From contig JARUPY010000083.1 in NCBI GenBank assembly GCA_029817715.1, positions 1,116,001 through 1,180,000 on the forward strand: a stretch of 64,000 nucleotides of DNA. Direction: 5' to 3'. This document shows positions 11,923 through 22,164 of this stretch, one piece after another; within the stretch, counting starts at the first letter, position 1, and each line of letters opens with the position of its first letter. The position numbers and the translations under genes are program-made. The stretch comes from Melastoma dodecandrum (taxonomy: Eukaryota > Streptophyta > Magnoliopsida > Myrtales > Melastomataceae). The notes under the pieces are model-generated. The model searched no databases, was not told where the DNA came from, and saw only the letters and a list, made by a program, of their open reading frames with translations.

Positions 11923-12296
11923 TGTTTGGGGTTATATCTGTAGGATTGGATAGGAAGGGAGAAGGTGCTAGCAGAACGTAGGTTCTGTACTGCCGGTGCC
12001 CTTCTGTAGGATAGAGGAAACCTTCGGTAGAGCTGCTGCACCTACGAGGAATGTACATTTGAGTGTTTTGGCTACGGAAATGATTTCTTTTTTCTTTTAA
12101 CTTTTTCTTACATGAAATATTTACACGTCCCTTTATATATAGGGAGGAATATGAAACTCAAATGACGATAGAAACCGATATATTTAATGACAGATTTAAT
12201 AGCCTACTTAAATGTCTCACTTAATGCTCTACTTAATGACATTTTTATTACTAACTTTAATACCCCATTAACTTTGATCATAAAATACCTTCAAGA
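11923..12296 (-). repeat. 5' LTR of the copia element
   Basis: Matches the left LTR. Its terminal CA on the plus strand has become GA (TTCAAGA). The target duplication AATGT follows directly. Confidence 0.88.
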
Positions 12297-12301
12297 AATG
12301 T

Positions 12302-14344
12302 CACATTCATGCACATTTGTCAGCTCGAAATCCAACGCAAGTATAAGAAAAAGAATTATCATATTGAATCATGTTTGCTCCCAACGACGAGGTCTCAATA
12401 ATCATTAGGCTAAGAACAAAGCGTAGAAAACGGACGGTCGATAATAATTTTCGAAAAAAACACATCTATAACAGCTTTTTAATTCATCCAATAACGCACA
12501 TACACACATCGGAATCGTAAGGTTCCCGTCAACACCATATCAGTGACACTAAGTACATCGAATTCAGATTCGCAAGCTCAAGAAAGGTAAACACAACAAA
12601 TCAAACAAGTTCAACACTCTTGAAACGATCTCGCGATCTATTTGGCACGATCACGTAACATCATCGTATAACCCTTTAGCTGAATTTTAAAGACCTTGCA
12701 GACCGTTAACAAAGCTTACGGTCTGGAGGCATATTTCCGTACGCATGAAGACATGCTCTAGCCACACGAAAGATCGAGGAGACACTTGATAAAGCAAAGG
12801 AGGGGGGACAACGAGGGGAGACGTGTGTTCAGCCCTGTTTTGCTTCTAAGAAATCCATTTGAACCAGCCTTCCTTTATCTCCTCATGATCCTGCCATCTT
12901 CACATTTCCACTAGGCTGGTTTGGGATGGATCGCGAGGGTTTCTGCACCATACAATACCTTCATCGGATATGGTGAGGATAACATGTAGGATGACGTTCC
13001 GGTGACACTTCTTTCTTTCTCTGGCGAGTCCGCGATGAAGGAGGAGGGATAGATGATTCGCTTGAAGTGAAGGAGAAAGGGGAAAGAGCTTCTCGTGAGG
13101 GGTTGATGAGGAATCTCACAGATTTTGGGGGAAGTGGAGCAAACGAATGATAAAGTGATTGACGTTTGCCAGGAAATAATTATATACAGGTTTGAACGTC
13201 TGGTGGGATTTCTGATATCTCACGAGGTGATATTTGAGGAGTTGCTTAGTTGAGTGTTTTTTTTTTTGTTTGGCATGATGATGATGTTAATTTATTGATG
13301 GTGTCAGTTTGTTGAGAAGGGAAAGAGAACAATTTAATTTCATTTCCGTCACTTTTCTCACTTAATTAAGAAAATGGGCTTTTGAGTGGGCCTCGACCAT
13401 GTAAATGTCATATTGAAAGACCAAGTCCATATTTATGGGATTGTGCTTCAAATTAAATGATTTAGGGGATAATATAACAATTAAAATTGATCAAATTGGA
13501 AAATAAATGAATTTATTCGCTTATAATCAAATGTAATTATACGGATGCAATTTTTTATGGGCTTTTGCCCTTTTAAAGTCATATTTGAAGGCCAAGCCCA
13601 TATGTATGGGCTTCGGCTTCTATTAAGTTGATCTTGATAAAAAAACACAATTTTCAAAACATGATTTAAAATGAGAAGAAACGAACGCTTTCATTCGTAT
13701 AAAATTAAAATTAATTAAAAAAATAAAATTCTAAATGGAATTTGGTCAATTTATTGATGAATTTGAAAGCCGAAGTCGACATGTATGCTTTAATTATAAT
13801 AGTTTGAGTTTGATTGTGCTCACCCTAGCAAAATTAAATGAACTTTAGTAACTCGATCAAAGGACCATATTTTAGGACTAAAAATATATTAAACCTTAAC
13901 ACTAAATTAGATGTAAAATATTTATATCATATCGGCATAAAATATGATTGGGATCAAATTATTTTATTTCGACGTTAATAAAATTCTAATAAATGCACCG
14001 TGTTTGATGTTTCGCGTTTACGATACAAAACACGTGAATTGTCTCCCCCATTTATAAATCATACTCAACAAACTATTGTGCATCATTGTTTGCCAGAGTG
14101 TGTGAAAGACACAATGTAAACGTGGTCGTTAGAAAACAACTGAAAACCACACAAATTACGAAACAAACATTGATTGCGTTAAATAGAAAATAGACTTACA
14201 TCAACTGTTGTTTGAACACAAAAGCAAAAAATATAGCAGAATGTTGATACGGGAAGAATGGCGTATGACAAAAAATGTTTCAGTTAGGGGTAATGTAAGT
14301 CCCATAAAATGAAGAACTAATGACCTATTTATAATAGACTAATA
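12302..14344. other. long interval without recognised gene
   Basis: AT-rich, with a GC-richer block at 12780-13170 that shows no long open frame on either strand. The last 250 bp before element A (from about 14090) loosely resemble the gypsy LTR-like stretch at 5050-5290 in word content, which is too weak to call. Confidence 0.4.
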
Positions 14345-14354
14345 CTTGCTGTCA
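14345..14354. repeat. target site duplication of element A, left
   Basis: CTTGCTGTCA directly precedes GGAAGCGG. The same 10 bp follow the right end at 19876-19885. Ten bp is within the 8-11 bp range of MULE insertions. Confidence 0.95.
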
Positions 14355-15603
14355 GGAAGCGGGTAACGTTACGTGCACGTAAACTTACTAAATTTCATCA
14401 TTTGGTTAGTAAAATTTACTAAATTTTTTAGTAAATTTTACTAAACAGTGACATTTTTTTTAGTAAAATCGTTAGTAATCGGATACTGACGGGGTTAGTA
14501 AATTACTAATGAAATTTACGAACCCCGTTAGTATCCGATTACTAACGTTACTAACCCCGTTACTATCCGATTACTAACGTTACTAACCCCATTAGTACCG
14601 GATTACGAACGTTACTAACCCCGTTAGTATCCGATTACTAACGATTTTACGAATGAAGACCGATTATTTAGTAAAAACGTTAGTAATCGAATACTAACGG
14701 GGTTAGTAACTTGAGTAATCGGATACTAACGGGGTTAGTATTGTTAGTAATCGTATACTAACGGGGTTAGTATTGTTAGTAATCGGATACTAACGGGGTT
14801 AGTATTGTTAGTAATCGGATACTAACGGGGTTAGTAAATTACTAATGAAATTTACTAAACCCGTTAGTATCCGATTACTAACGAAACTAAGCCCGTTAGT
14901 ATCCGATTACTAACGTTACTAACCCCGTTAGTGTCGGATTACTAACGTTTTTACTAAAATTGTTAGTAATCAAATACTAACGGGGTTAGTAACGTTAATA
15001 ATCGGATACTAACGGGGTTAGTAACGTTAGTAATCCGATACTAACGGGGTTAGTAACGTTAGTAATCGAATACTAACGGGGTTAGTAACGTTAGTAATCG
15101 GATACTAACGGGGTTAGTAAATTTGTAATGAATTTTACTAACCCCGTTAGTATCCGATTACTAACAATTTGTCTAAAAAGTCACTGTCCATGTATAGTAA
15201 AAAATTAGTAATTGTATTTGTAAAAGTGCGAAAGTTTTAGTAATCATTTACTAACATTTGGTTAAGATTTAGTAAATTACTGTTCAAATTTAGTAAAATT
15301 GTTAGTAAATGTCCGCTAGGTTTAGTAACGCGTTACTAAATAGTTTAGTAATTTACTAAACGTAACAGTAAACTCCGAACCTAATTAGTAACCTTTGGCC
15401 GATGTGAAATTACGTAAATGCCCCCGTTCGTTTTTACTAAAGGTTTTACTAACCTAGGTACTAACCCATTGTTTTGCGCTGGCGGGCGTCGTTGGCATCC
15501 GTCGTCCTCCCTGTGCGTGCCTCCCCTCCGACCGTCCCCTCTGTCCGCATTCTCTCGGCGTCCCCTCCGACCGTCCCCTCCGACCGTCCCTTCCGAGCAC
15601 ATT
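14355..15603 (+). repeat. left terminal inverted repeat of element A
   Basis: After the tip comes the palindromic ACGTTACGTGCACGTAA, then about 700 bp (14470-15170) of a 32-bp unit. The unit consists of GTTAGTAATCGGATACTAAC followed by GGGGTTAGTAAC, so it carries three GTTAGTA-type words in alternating orientation. Blocks of opposite orientation meet within the arm (around 14500 and 14840), giving internal hairpins. The inner 200 bp (15470-15603) is GC-rich and repeats CCTCCGACCGTCCC. The arm matches 18746-19875 in reverse complement. Confidence 0.92.
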
Positions 15604-15885
15604 CCTCCCCGCCCCTCTTTGCGTCGTCCTCCCTCCGATCGTCCGTTCCCACCGAACCCTTCGACCCTAATACTCGCGATTACACATTTTACGTGCTGTC
15701 CGGCAGAAGTGATGGCGTCAGGTGATAGCGCATTGTGTTTGTGGTCTCCGTATTGACGTTTATCCCGAAACCCTAATCATCACCGTCGACCCGTCTCTTT
15801 CCGTTTGCGATTGGAAAGTGATTTTTAGGAATTTAGTTTCTGTAAATGGTTGAAGATTGTGGTTTCATTGTGTTAAGGTGTTGGT

Positions 15886-17177
15886 ATGTTAGGATTTCTT
15901 GATTTGTGGCCTGTTGAAATCCGCTTCCGTTCTGTTACGGCAGAGATTGAAGGAGATGCTGAATTGGCTGCTGGAAATGCAAACACTCCTGAGAGTTCGA
16001 AAAAGAAAAAGGCTAGAAGAGTACGTGTTGGTCTGGTAAGTTAGTGTTCCCTGTCCCTGTTTTCTTGATTTTGCCTGTCATTAATTGTAATGGTGTTTGT
16101 CTGCATTCTGTGGTTCTACTATTACAGGATTACCTGTATACTCGATGTAGTCCAAAGAAGTTAATCTCGGGCCTGGACACATTCAATGAGGAGAGGAGGT
16201 CAGCGTTAAAAGAGTTAGGTTTTGATGGTCTTCTTCGTCTGGCAAGTAGGCAGGTGAATCACAGCGCAATTGAAGTTGTGTTTGAAGCTGTTCGATCCAC
16301 ATAAGAGGGTTATGGTGATCGATGGTGTGAAACAACCCCTGCTCTCTACTGATGTACATGACCTAAATGGCATACCATCTACAAAGTTTGGTATCCCATT
16401 TAGCGGTCACATGGAAACCGTACGAGAAGAGCTAAAGGGACACCTAAGACGAGGTAAAATTTCTCTGAAATCTGTTGAGAGTAGTCTGCTATCAAGAACT
16501 GCTCCGGACGAGTTGTGGAGAGTAGAGGTAGTCATTTTCATCATAGGTTGCTATTTGTGCCCAACAACGAGCTTCGATATCCACGAGGAGTACTTGCTTG
16601 CAACCCGCGATGTGAATGAATCTGCAAATTTGATTGGGCAACTCATGTTCTTGATAACTTGTGTGCCCAAGTTAAGACATATCAACAGAATGAAGCAAGA
16701 TACATCGGGGGTTGCGTGCAGATACTTGTGGTGAGCATTTGTATGATACGACTTTGTTAATATATTCTGCCCACTGATGTTAATGAACTCATCATCATTC
16801 GTTGTTCTTTTAACCAGCAAGCGTTCATGTTGTGTATAATGCAGTTATTCTATGCTAGTAAAGTGTCCAAGGCTGCCGATATGTTAGGAAAGAAGAACAG
16901 GTCATTGGCACTTTGTCAAGATTGGGACGACGATCGGCTGAAATGCGTTTTCAAAGGCTGTAATGTTGAAGCAACATATATTGTAAGTTCTTAGTCCAAT
17001 TATTTTTACATTTCGAGGCACAATACCTGAATTGTTTTCTATAGTTGTATTCGTTCTGTGGTATACTGATGTTAATGCACTTAACAGGATGCGAACGAAT
17101 TGCCGAATGTGGCAGATGAAGAAGCCGACTTGGTCCACGACTCGGAGACTATGATTGCTGTAATGCGGCGGTTGAAG
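15886..17177 (+). pseudogene. C48-protease-type transposon gene, 5' half (element A)
   Basis: Four exons can be set with GT-AG borders: 15886-16035, 16128-16730, 16845-16982 and 17088-17177 (150, 603, 138, 90 nt). Exon 1 encodes a short acidic then basic leader (SSKKKKARR). Exon 2 encodes the conserved DYLYTRCSPKKL start and the RVEVVIFIIGCYLCPTTSFDI block, similar to the DUF1985/plant-mobile-type N-termini of plant C48 transposon proteins. Exon 3 holds DWDDDRLKCVFK. Against the copy in B, exon 2 has a 1-nt insertion near 16270 and a 1-nt deletion near 16620, so the frame is wrong between them. The protease domain is absent. Confidence 0.8.
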
Positions 17178-17206
17178 GTAAGTTGAAAGTCATCGCGATG
17201 TACAAT

Positions 17207-18242
17207 TTAAATGTCAATGATTTTCCCTTTTACATTGGTGTAAGATAGACCTTTGCTGTAAACAGAGTCGAAAGCCACGACATCACCAAAAATTTGGTAA
17301 TCAGCTATTGAAGTACTGTCCGCCCAATATATGCGACTCACTTCATTCTTCTCGACAAATGTGTAAAAGGCCATACCCGTGTCGCTATTTCTCCTACAAA
17401 GAAGATATGCTAGCACAGAATCACAACCGCCAGTACACCCAACTGAGTCTTCCTTAAGCTTCCTGTTATTGAGGTCCTTCATTAAGAAACCAACACGCGG
17501 ATGTCCACCAGATACGTGTACAAGTAGCCGCATAATATCACACTGTCTAAACCCAACATCAAGCATTCGGGTTATAAATGTCATATCTTCGTCTGAAATG
17601 TTCCGCCTTTCTCGCATGAAATAAGACAGCCCGTTACTCACCATTTCATGATTGTGCTTTAACTGAAGAGCTACAAACTTCCATTCTCCAGTCTCGTCAA
17701 CTCTAGCTTTGAAGAAACAGTTGCAAGATTTCCTCATAGACGCCCTCACCCGACTATTGGCCGTCAACATAGCTGAATCAGAACATACACCTTCCCTTGA
17801 GCAAACCCACTTTCTCATGACACATTCTCCATTTCTCACTTTCTGACGATTCCTTTTCCTAATTGAAAATCCATGCACCGTTGCGTACATTTTAATGAAC
17901 TCTTCAACTTCTTCATCAGTACGAAATGACATATTCATCAACTGATCTTCATTCATATCCCTAAGTATATTGAGGAAGTCATTTGTATCCTTTTCACCTG
18001 CACACACATACCGTAAATTAAGGGACAGATACTGCATTTAGTATTCCCAAACACTTGGCTGCAAATCAAGCAAATATATGCATGAAGGTAAGAAAGCATT
18101 TACCGAATGTTGCGTGCTCTTGGTTGAAGACAAATTCCATTTCTTCAAGAGTGGAATGCGACTCGACACCCTTGCATCCTAGGTTGAATGTATCTACCAA
18201 CTCATTCGAACATATGCACACATCTTGTTCGTCATTTAGAGG
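17207..18242 (-). pseudogene. FAR1/MULE transposase, N-terminal half (element A)
   Basis: Minus-strand exons at 18242-18104 and from 17997 downwards join in frame (TTC-G/GT-GAA). The second exon has the FAR1-type DNA-binding domain: the GFSIRKRNRQKVRNGECVMRK segment, WVCSREG, CNCFFKARV and HNHE, which supply the Cys/His ligands. It continues through RMLDVGFRQCDIMRLL into the transposase core as far as GDVVAFDS, whose D is the first catalytic acid. Immediately after (about 17255) similarity to C and D ends and unrelated residues run to a stop. The product would keep DNA binding and lose catalysis. First exon with ATG not located. Confidence 0.85.
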
Positions 18243-18745
18243 CTGCAAAAAAATCAAAGGTAATAGAAATTGCTTGCTATGAGCCAATGCTGATCCAGAT
18301 CATTCGTTTAGCAGCATTTAGTGTCAACACTTGCAGATCACCTGCAGCACACCTGTGAATTTCGCAGCTAACTTCACTAACACATTGGGAATGGCAGGCA
18401 GCACACTTCACTACGGCATTAACTTCCCATCGAAATCAAACCTAACTACTTTTACTTTACCCCAACAGCCGGCAGAATAACTTCCACACCGGCGGATCTT
18501 CCTCTCAGCAACAACCGTCGCCGTATTCGGATCAAGAAGTTGCAAACATCCTTCACTGGAAAATCCGACAGATCACAACCATGTCACAGCTGCTGCATCC
18601 TCCATAACAACCACAGCTGGTGCATCCGCCTTCGAGACACCCGCATCTCCTACTACGTTACTCATGCTTCCTCCGAATGAGGCAACTGCAGCACCGCCGA
18701 GAGGAATGCGGTCGGAGGGAAACTTCTCGGAGGGAACGCCGACAA

Positions 18746-19875
18746 GGAATGTGCTCGGAGGGGACGGTCGGAGGAAAACTTCTCGGAGGGGACGCCGAGA
18801 GAATGCGGTCGGAGGGGAGGCACGCACGGGGAAGACGACGGATGCCAACGACGCCCGCCAACGCAAAACAATGGGTTAGTACCTAGGTTAGTAAAACCTT
18901 TAGTAAAAACGAACGGGGGCATTTACGTAATTTCACATCGGCCAAAGGTTACTAATTAGGTTCGGAGTTCCCTATTACGTTTAGTAAATTACAAAACTAT
19001 TTAGTAACGCGTTACTAAACCTAGCGGACATTTACTAACAATTTTACTAAATTTGAACAGTAATTTACTAAATCTTAACCAAATGATAGTAAATGATTAC
19101 TAAAACTTTCGCACTTTTACAAATACAATTACTAATTTTTTACTATACATGAACAGTGACTTTTTAGACAAATTGTTAGTAATCGGATACTAACGGGGTT
19201 AGTAAAATTCATTACAAATTTACTAACCCCGTTAGTATCCGATTACTAACATTACTAACCCCGTTAGTATTCGATTACTAACGTTACTAACCCCGTTAGT
19301 ATCGGATTACTAACGTTACTAACCCCGTTAGTATCCGATTACTAACGTTACTAACCCCGTTAGTATTTGATTACTAACAATTTTAGTAAAAACGTTAGTA
19401 ATCCGACACTAACGGGGTTAGTAACGTTAGTAATCGGATACTAACGGGGTTAGTATTGTTAGTAATCCGATACTAACGGGGTTAATAAATTTCATTTGTA
19501 ATTTACTAACCCCGTTAGTATCCGATTACTAACAATACTAACCCCGTTAGTATCCGATTACTCAAGTTATTAACCCCGTTAGTATTCGATTACTAACGTT
19601 TTTACTAAAAAATCGGTCTTCATTCGTAAAATCGTTAGTAATCGGATACTAACGGGGTTAGTAACGTTCGTAATCCGGTAGTAACGGGGTTAGTAACGTT
19701 AGTAATCGGATACTAACGGGGTTAGTAACGTTAGTAATCGGATACTAACGGGGTTAGTAACGTTAGTAATCGGATACTAACGGGGTTAGTAACGTTTTTT
19801 AGTAAATTTTACTAACCGAATGATGAAATTTAGTAAACTACGTAACGTTACGTGCACGTAACGTTAGTCGCTTCC
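18746..19875 (-). repeat. right terminal inverted repeat of element A
   Basis: Reverse complement of 14355-15603, with differences in the number and order of 32-bp units. It also lacks part of the hairpin block next to the tip: the array runs directly into AACGTTTTTTAGTAAATTTTAC near 19790. Ends ACGTTACGTGCACGTAACGT plus TAGTCGCTTCC. Confidence 0.92.
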
Positions 19876-19885
19876 CTTGCTGTCA
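19876..19885. repeat. target site duplication of element A, right
   Basis: CTTGCTGTCA, identical to the left copy. Confidence 0.95.
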
Positions 19886-20627
19886 AAGTATCGTGGTAAA
19901 ACTGCTGGTGATCGTGGGTGATTTGCTCTAAAACATGTCATTGTGGGGTGCCTGGCTTTTTGAATTCGAGTTGCTGAAGGAAACATCTTGATCTCGATCT
20001 CCGGACATGCTCTTCTTTCCGAATGTTGGAGATGCTCCTCGAGTGTTGGACGTGTCTTCTCGAATCCATCTTGATAGAAATACTTCTTTTCAACCTCGAA
20101 CATCTGGCATGTTCTTCAGTTGCTGAATGTATGAACTCGAGCCCTGAGATTGAAGCAGCCCGATCCACGACGTCTCACATGCCCTCATGGGAACCATCAC
20201 CATTCATTATATTAGGCACATTGTTTAGGCCCAAGATTCTATGTGTAAACATTTTACTTTCCTTAAAAAACACTCATTTTCTCTTTCCACCTTGGCACCC
20301 AAGATTCTATAAATTCATCTTCATCCTTTACCCCAATTGTAAAAAGTTTGCACCTTTCCTTCACTAATCGCCATTGCGATTGCGTATCTAATTCCAAATG
20401 ATCGCAACAAAGTAAAGACTAACCACACCTAGAGTGAAGGGAAAAATTTGCTTAATCTCTATGAGTTGAGCAATAAAGAAGTTGTGGCAAAAAACACATA
20501 CATCTCTCCGGCAGTTCAAGAAGGCAAGGCACAACCCTGGGTCCTGTCGTTCCGTGCCTCCAGCCTTCGAGAATAAGGCCAACATGAAGTATCTCCTTAT
20601 TAAGAAGGTTATACCATCTGCAGTTAT
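19886..20627. other. spacer between elements A and C
   Basis: Short overlapping frames only, none recognised. The sequence GAGATGCTCC-TCGAGTGTTGG and related CTCGA-rich phrases recur loosely at 19960-20160. Confidence 0.4.
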
Positions 20628-21440
20628 GAAGCGGCTAACGTCCCGTGCGTGGGACGTCCCCCCGTATTATACTAATTCCGACCCTGATTTAGTAAAATGT
20701 ACTAATACCAATTAGTACAGTTGTTATTACTAACGATGTACTAACTACAGTGTTAGTACAATGTACTAATGGGTACTGTTTTGTACTAGTACAGTTAGTA
20801 CAATGTACTAATGGTCACTGTTTTTGTACTAGTAATTGTTGGTACAATGTACAAAACTTTTTTAGTACATTTTTAGTATATTACAGGTGTACTAATTGGT
20901 ACAAAACAGTAACAGTAATTTTTAGTACAATGTACTAACCATTACTAGTACAAAAACAGTGACTAGTAGTACAATGTACTAACACTATAGCTAGTACATC
21001 GTCTGTAATTACAAGTGTACTAATGGGTACTGTTTTTGTACTAGTATAGGTAGTACAATGTACTAATGTACACTGCTTTTGTACTAGTACAGTTAGTACA
21101 TTGTACTAATGGTACTGTTTTTGTACTAGTACACTTAGTACATTGTACTAATCGTACTGTTGGTGTACTAGTAATGGTTTGTACATTGTACTAATGGTTA
21201 CTGTTTTTGTACTAGTAATGGTTTGTACATTGTACTAAAAATCACTATTACTGTTTTGTACCAATTAGTACACCTGTAACATACTAAAGATGTACTAAAA
21301 AAGTTTTGTACATTGTACAGACAATTATTAGTACAAAAACAGTACCCATTAGTACATTGTACTAACTGTAGTAGTACAAAAAACAGTACCCATTAGTACA
21401 TTTTACTGAAACTGTAGTTGGTACATTGTTAGTAATAAAA
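20628..21440 (+). repeat. left terminal inverted repeat of element C
   Basis: After the tip and ACGTCCCGTGCGTGGGACGT come about 750 bp of units with the palindromic cores TTAGTACAATGTACTAA and TACTAGTA, and a spacer GGTCACTGTTTTT. The period is about 42-50 bp. The inner edge is where similarity to 37260-38165 stops. Confidence 0.88.
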
Positions 21441-22164
21441 AAACGCAAAATATTTGACGGAACTAATTTCATTGTGTATGTTTTTAGTATATTACTAACA
21501 AAACCGAGCCTAAATCCGAACCCGGCGTCAACGTGAAATTACAATTTTGGACAAACCCCCGTTCCCCAAAAGACTTCGTCTGAGTGTTGGTCGTATTCCC
21601 AGGTGAGTTTCCCCCGGAAGGTCAGATTCTTCTCTTCGCATTTCTGTTTGTTCTCCCCGAGCGCGTTACGTCCCTTTGATGCTACTTCAGGAAATCAGGC
21701 CAGACAACGAAGGTACGTTCATGGGTAGGTGCGGGATGGATGGGGCTTCCAGTGGGGTAAATTAGGGTTTACCGATCTGTCGGGCCATGGTTGCGTGGGG
21801 TGTGCTGGTCCGTCGGGGCGGTGGCTGTGGGTATCGTCAAGTGCGGGATCGTAGTCGGTTCGTGCGGGTGAAGTGGTCGGTGAAGTAGTTTCCCGTGGAC
21901 GTGGGTAATTAGGGCAAGGTCGTTCCCTCGGGGCTTTGGGTGTTTAGGGTTTAATCGTACACTGTGGGTGCCGTGGGTATTGTGGATGTTCGCTTGGGCG
22001 TATTGGGCCAGGGATTAATCCCATTCTTTGATAGTTGGAATGGATTGGTGTGGTTTCGTTCGCGTGGGTTTGTTATTATGTTTGTTGCTTATGTGTGGGT
22101 GTGTTCGCCGTCGGGACGGATTAGAGTATTGATTGATACCCTCGATTGCTTAGGTATATCAGTC
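21441..22164 (+). promoter_or_regulatory. GC-richer leader upstream of the C48 gene of element C
   Basis: No domain recognised. An open frame from 21964 runs into exon 1, but I place the start at the ATG at 22165 because the protein is acidic and family-like from there. The stretch should contain the promoter and 5' UTR, as it lies between the array and the first exon. No TATA element assigned. Confidence 0.35.

Larger units (their letters stand above)
9681..12296 (-). mobile_element. internally deleted Ty1/copia retrotransposon with both LTRs
   Basis: Two near-identical LTRs (9681-10053 and 11923-12296, about 373 bp) flank a 1.87-kb interior. The 5-bp duplication AATGT lies at 9676-9680 and 12297-12301. 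A primer-binding site for initiator Met-tRNA lies inside the right LTR and a purine-rich tract (AAGAGTGGG) inside the left one, so the element reads on the minus strand. The domain order gag/pre-integrase, integrase, reverse transcriptase, RNase H is copia. At 2.6 kb it is about half the usual length. Confidence 0.92.
14355..19875. mobile_element. MULE element A (5.5-kb deletion derivative)
   Basis: Starts GGAAGCGG, ends CGCTTCC and is bounded by a perfect 10-bp duplication. Long inverted repeats of 1.1-1.25 kb flank a 3.1-kb interior. The interior holds the first four exons of a C48-protease-type gene on the plus strand and the N-terminal half of a FAR1/MULE transposase on the minus strand, facing each other. 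Both catalytic halves are gone. B at 27853-33151 has the same structure and junction, so this is a transposed non-autonomous form. Movement would need a transposase supplied in trans. Confidence 0.95.

Noticed and set aside
14090..14344. A gypsy LTR into which element A inserted
   Set aside because: Only loose word similarity to 5050-5290. No boundary, and the continuation right of A was not matched.
14470..15170. Regularly spaced repeats like a CRISPR array
   Set aside because: The units are contiguous and palindromic, have no unique spacers, occur as inverted copies at the other end, and the DNA is eukaryotic.
14470..15170. Telomere-like words (GGGGTTAG) suggesting an interstitial telomere
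   Set aside because: GGGTTAG occurs once per 32-bp unit, never in tandem, and the plant type would be TTTAGGG.
15418..15756. Open frames across the GC-rich inner TIR (15381-15756, 18573-18922, 28879-29190, 32003-32375)
   Set aside because: They occur on both strands in several frames because the CCTCCGACCG-type repeat lacks stops, with no codon or domain signal.
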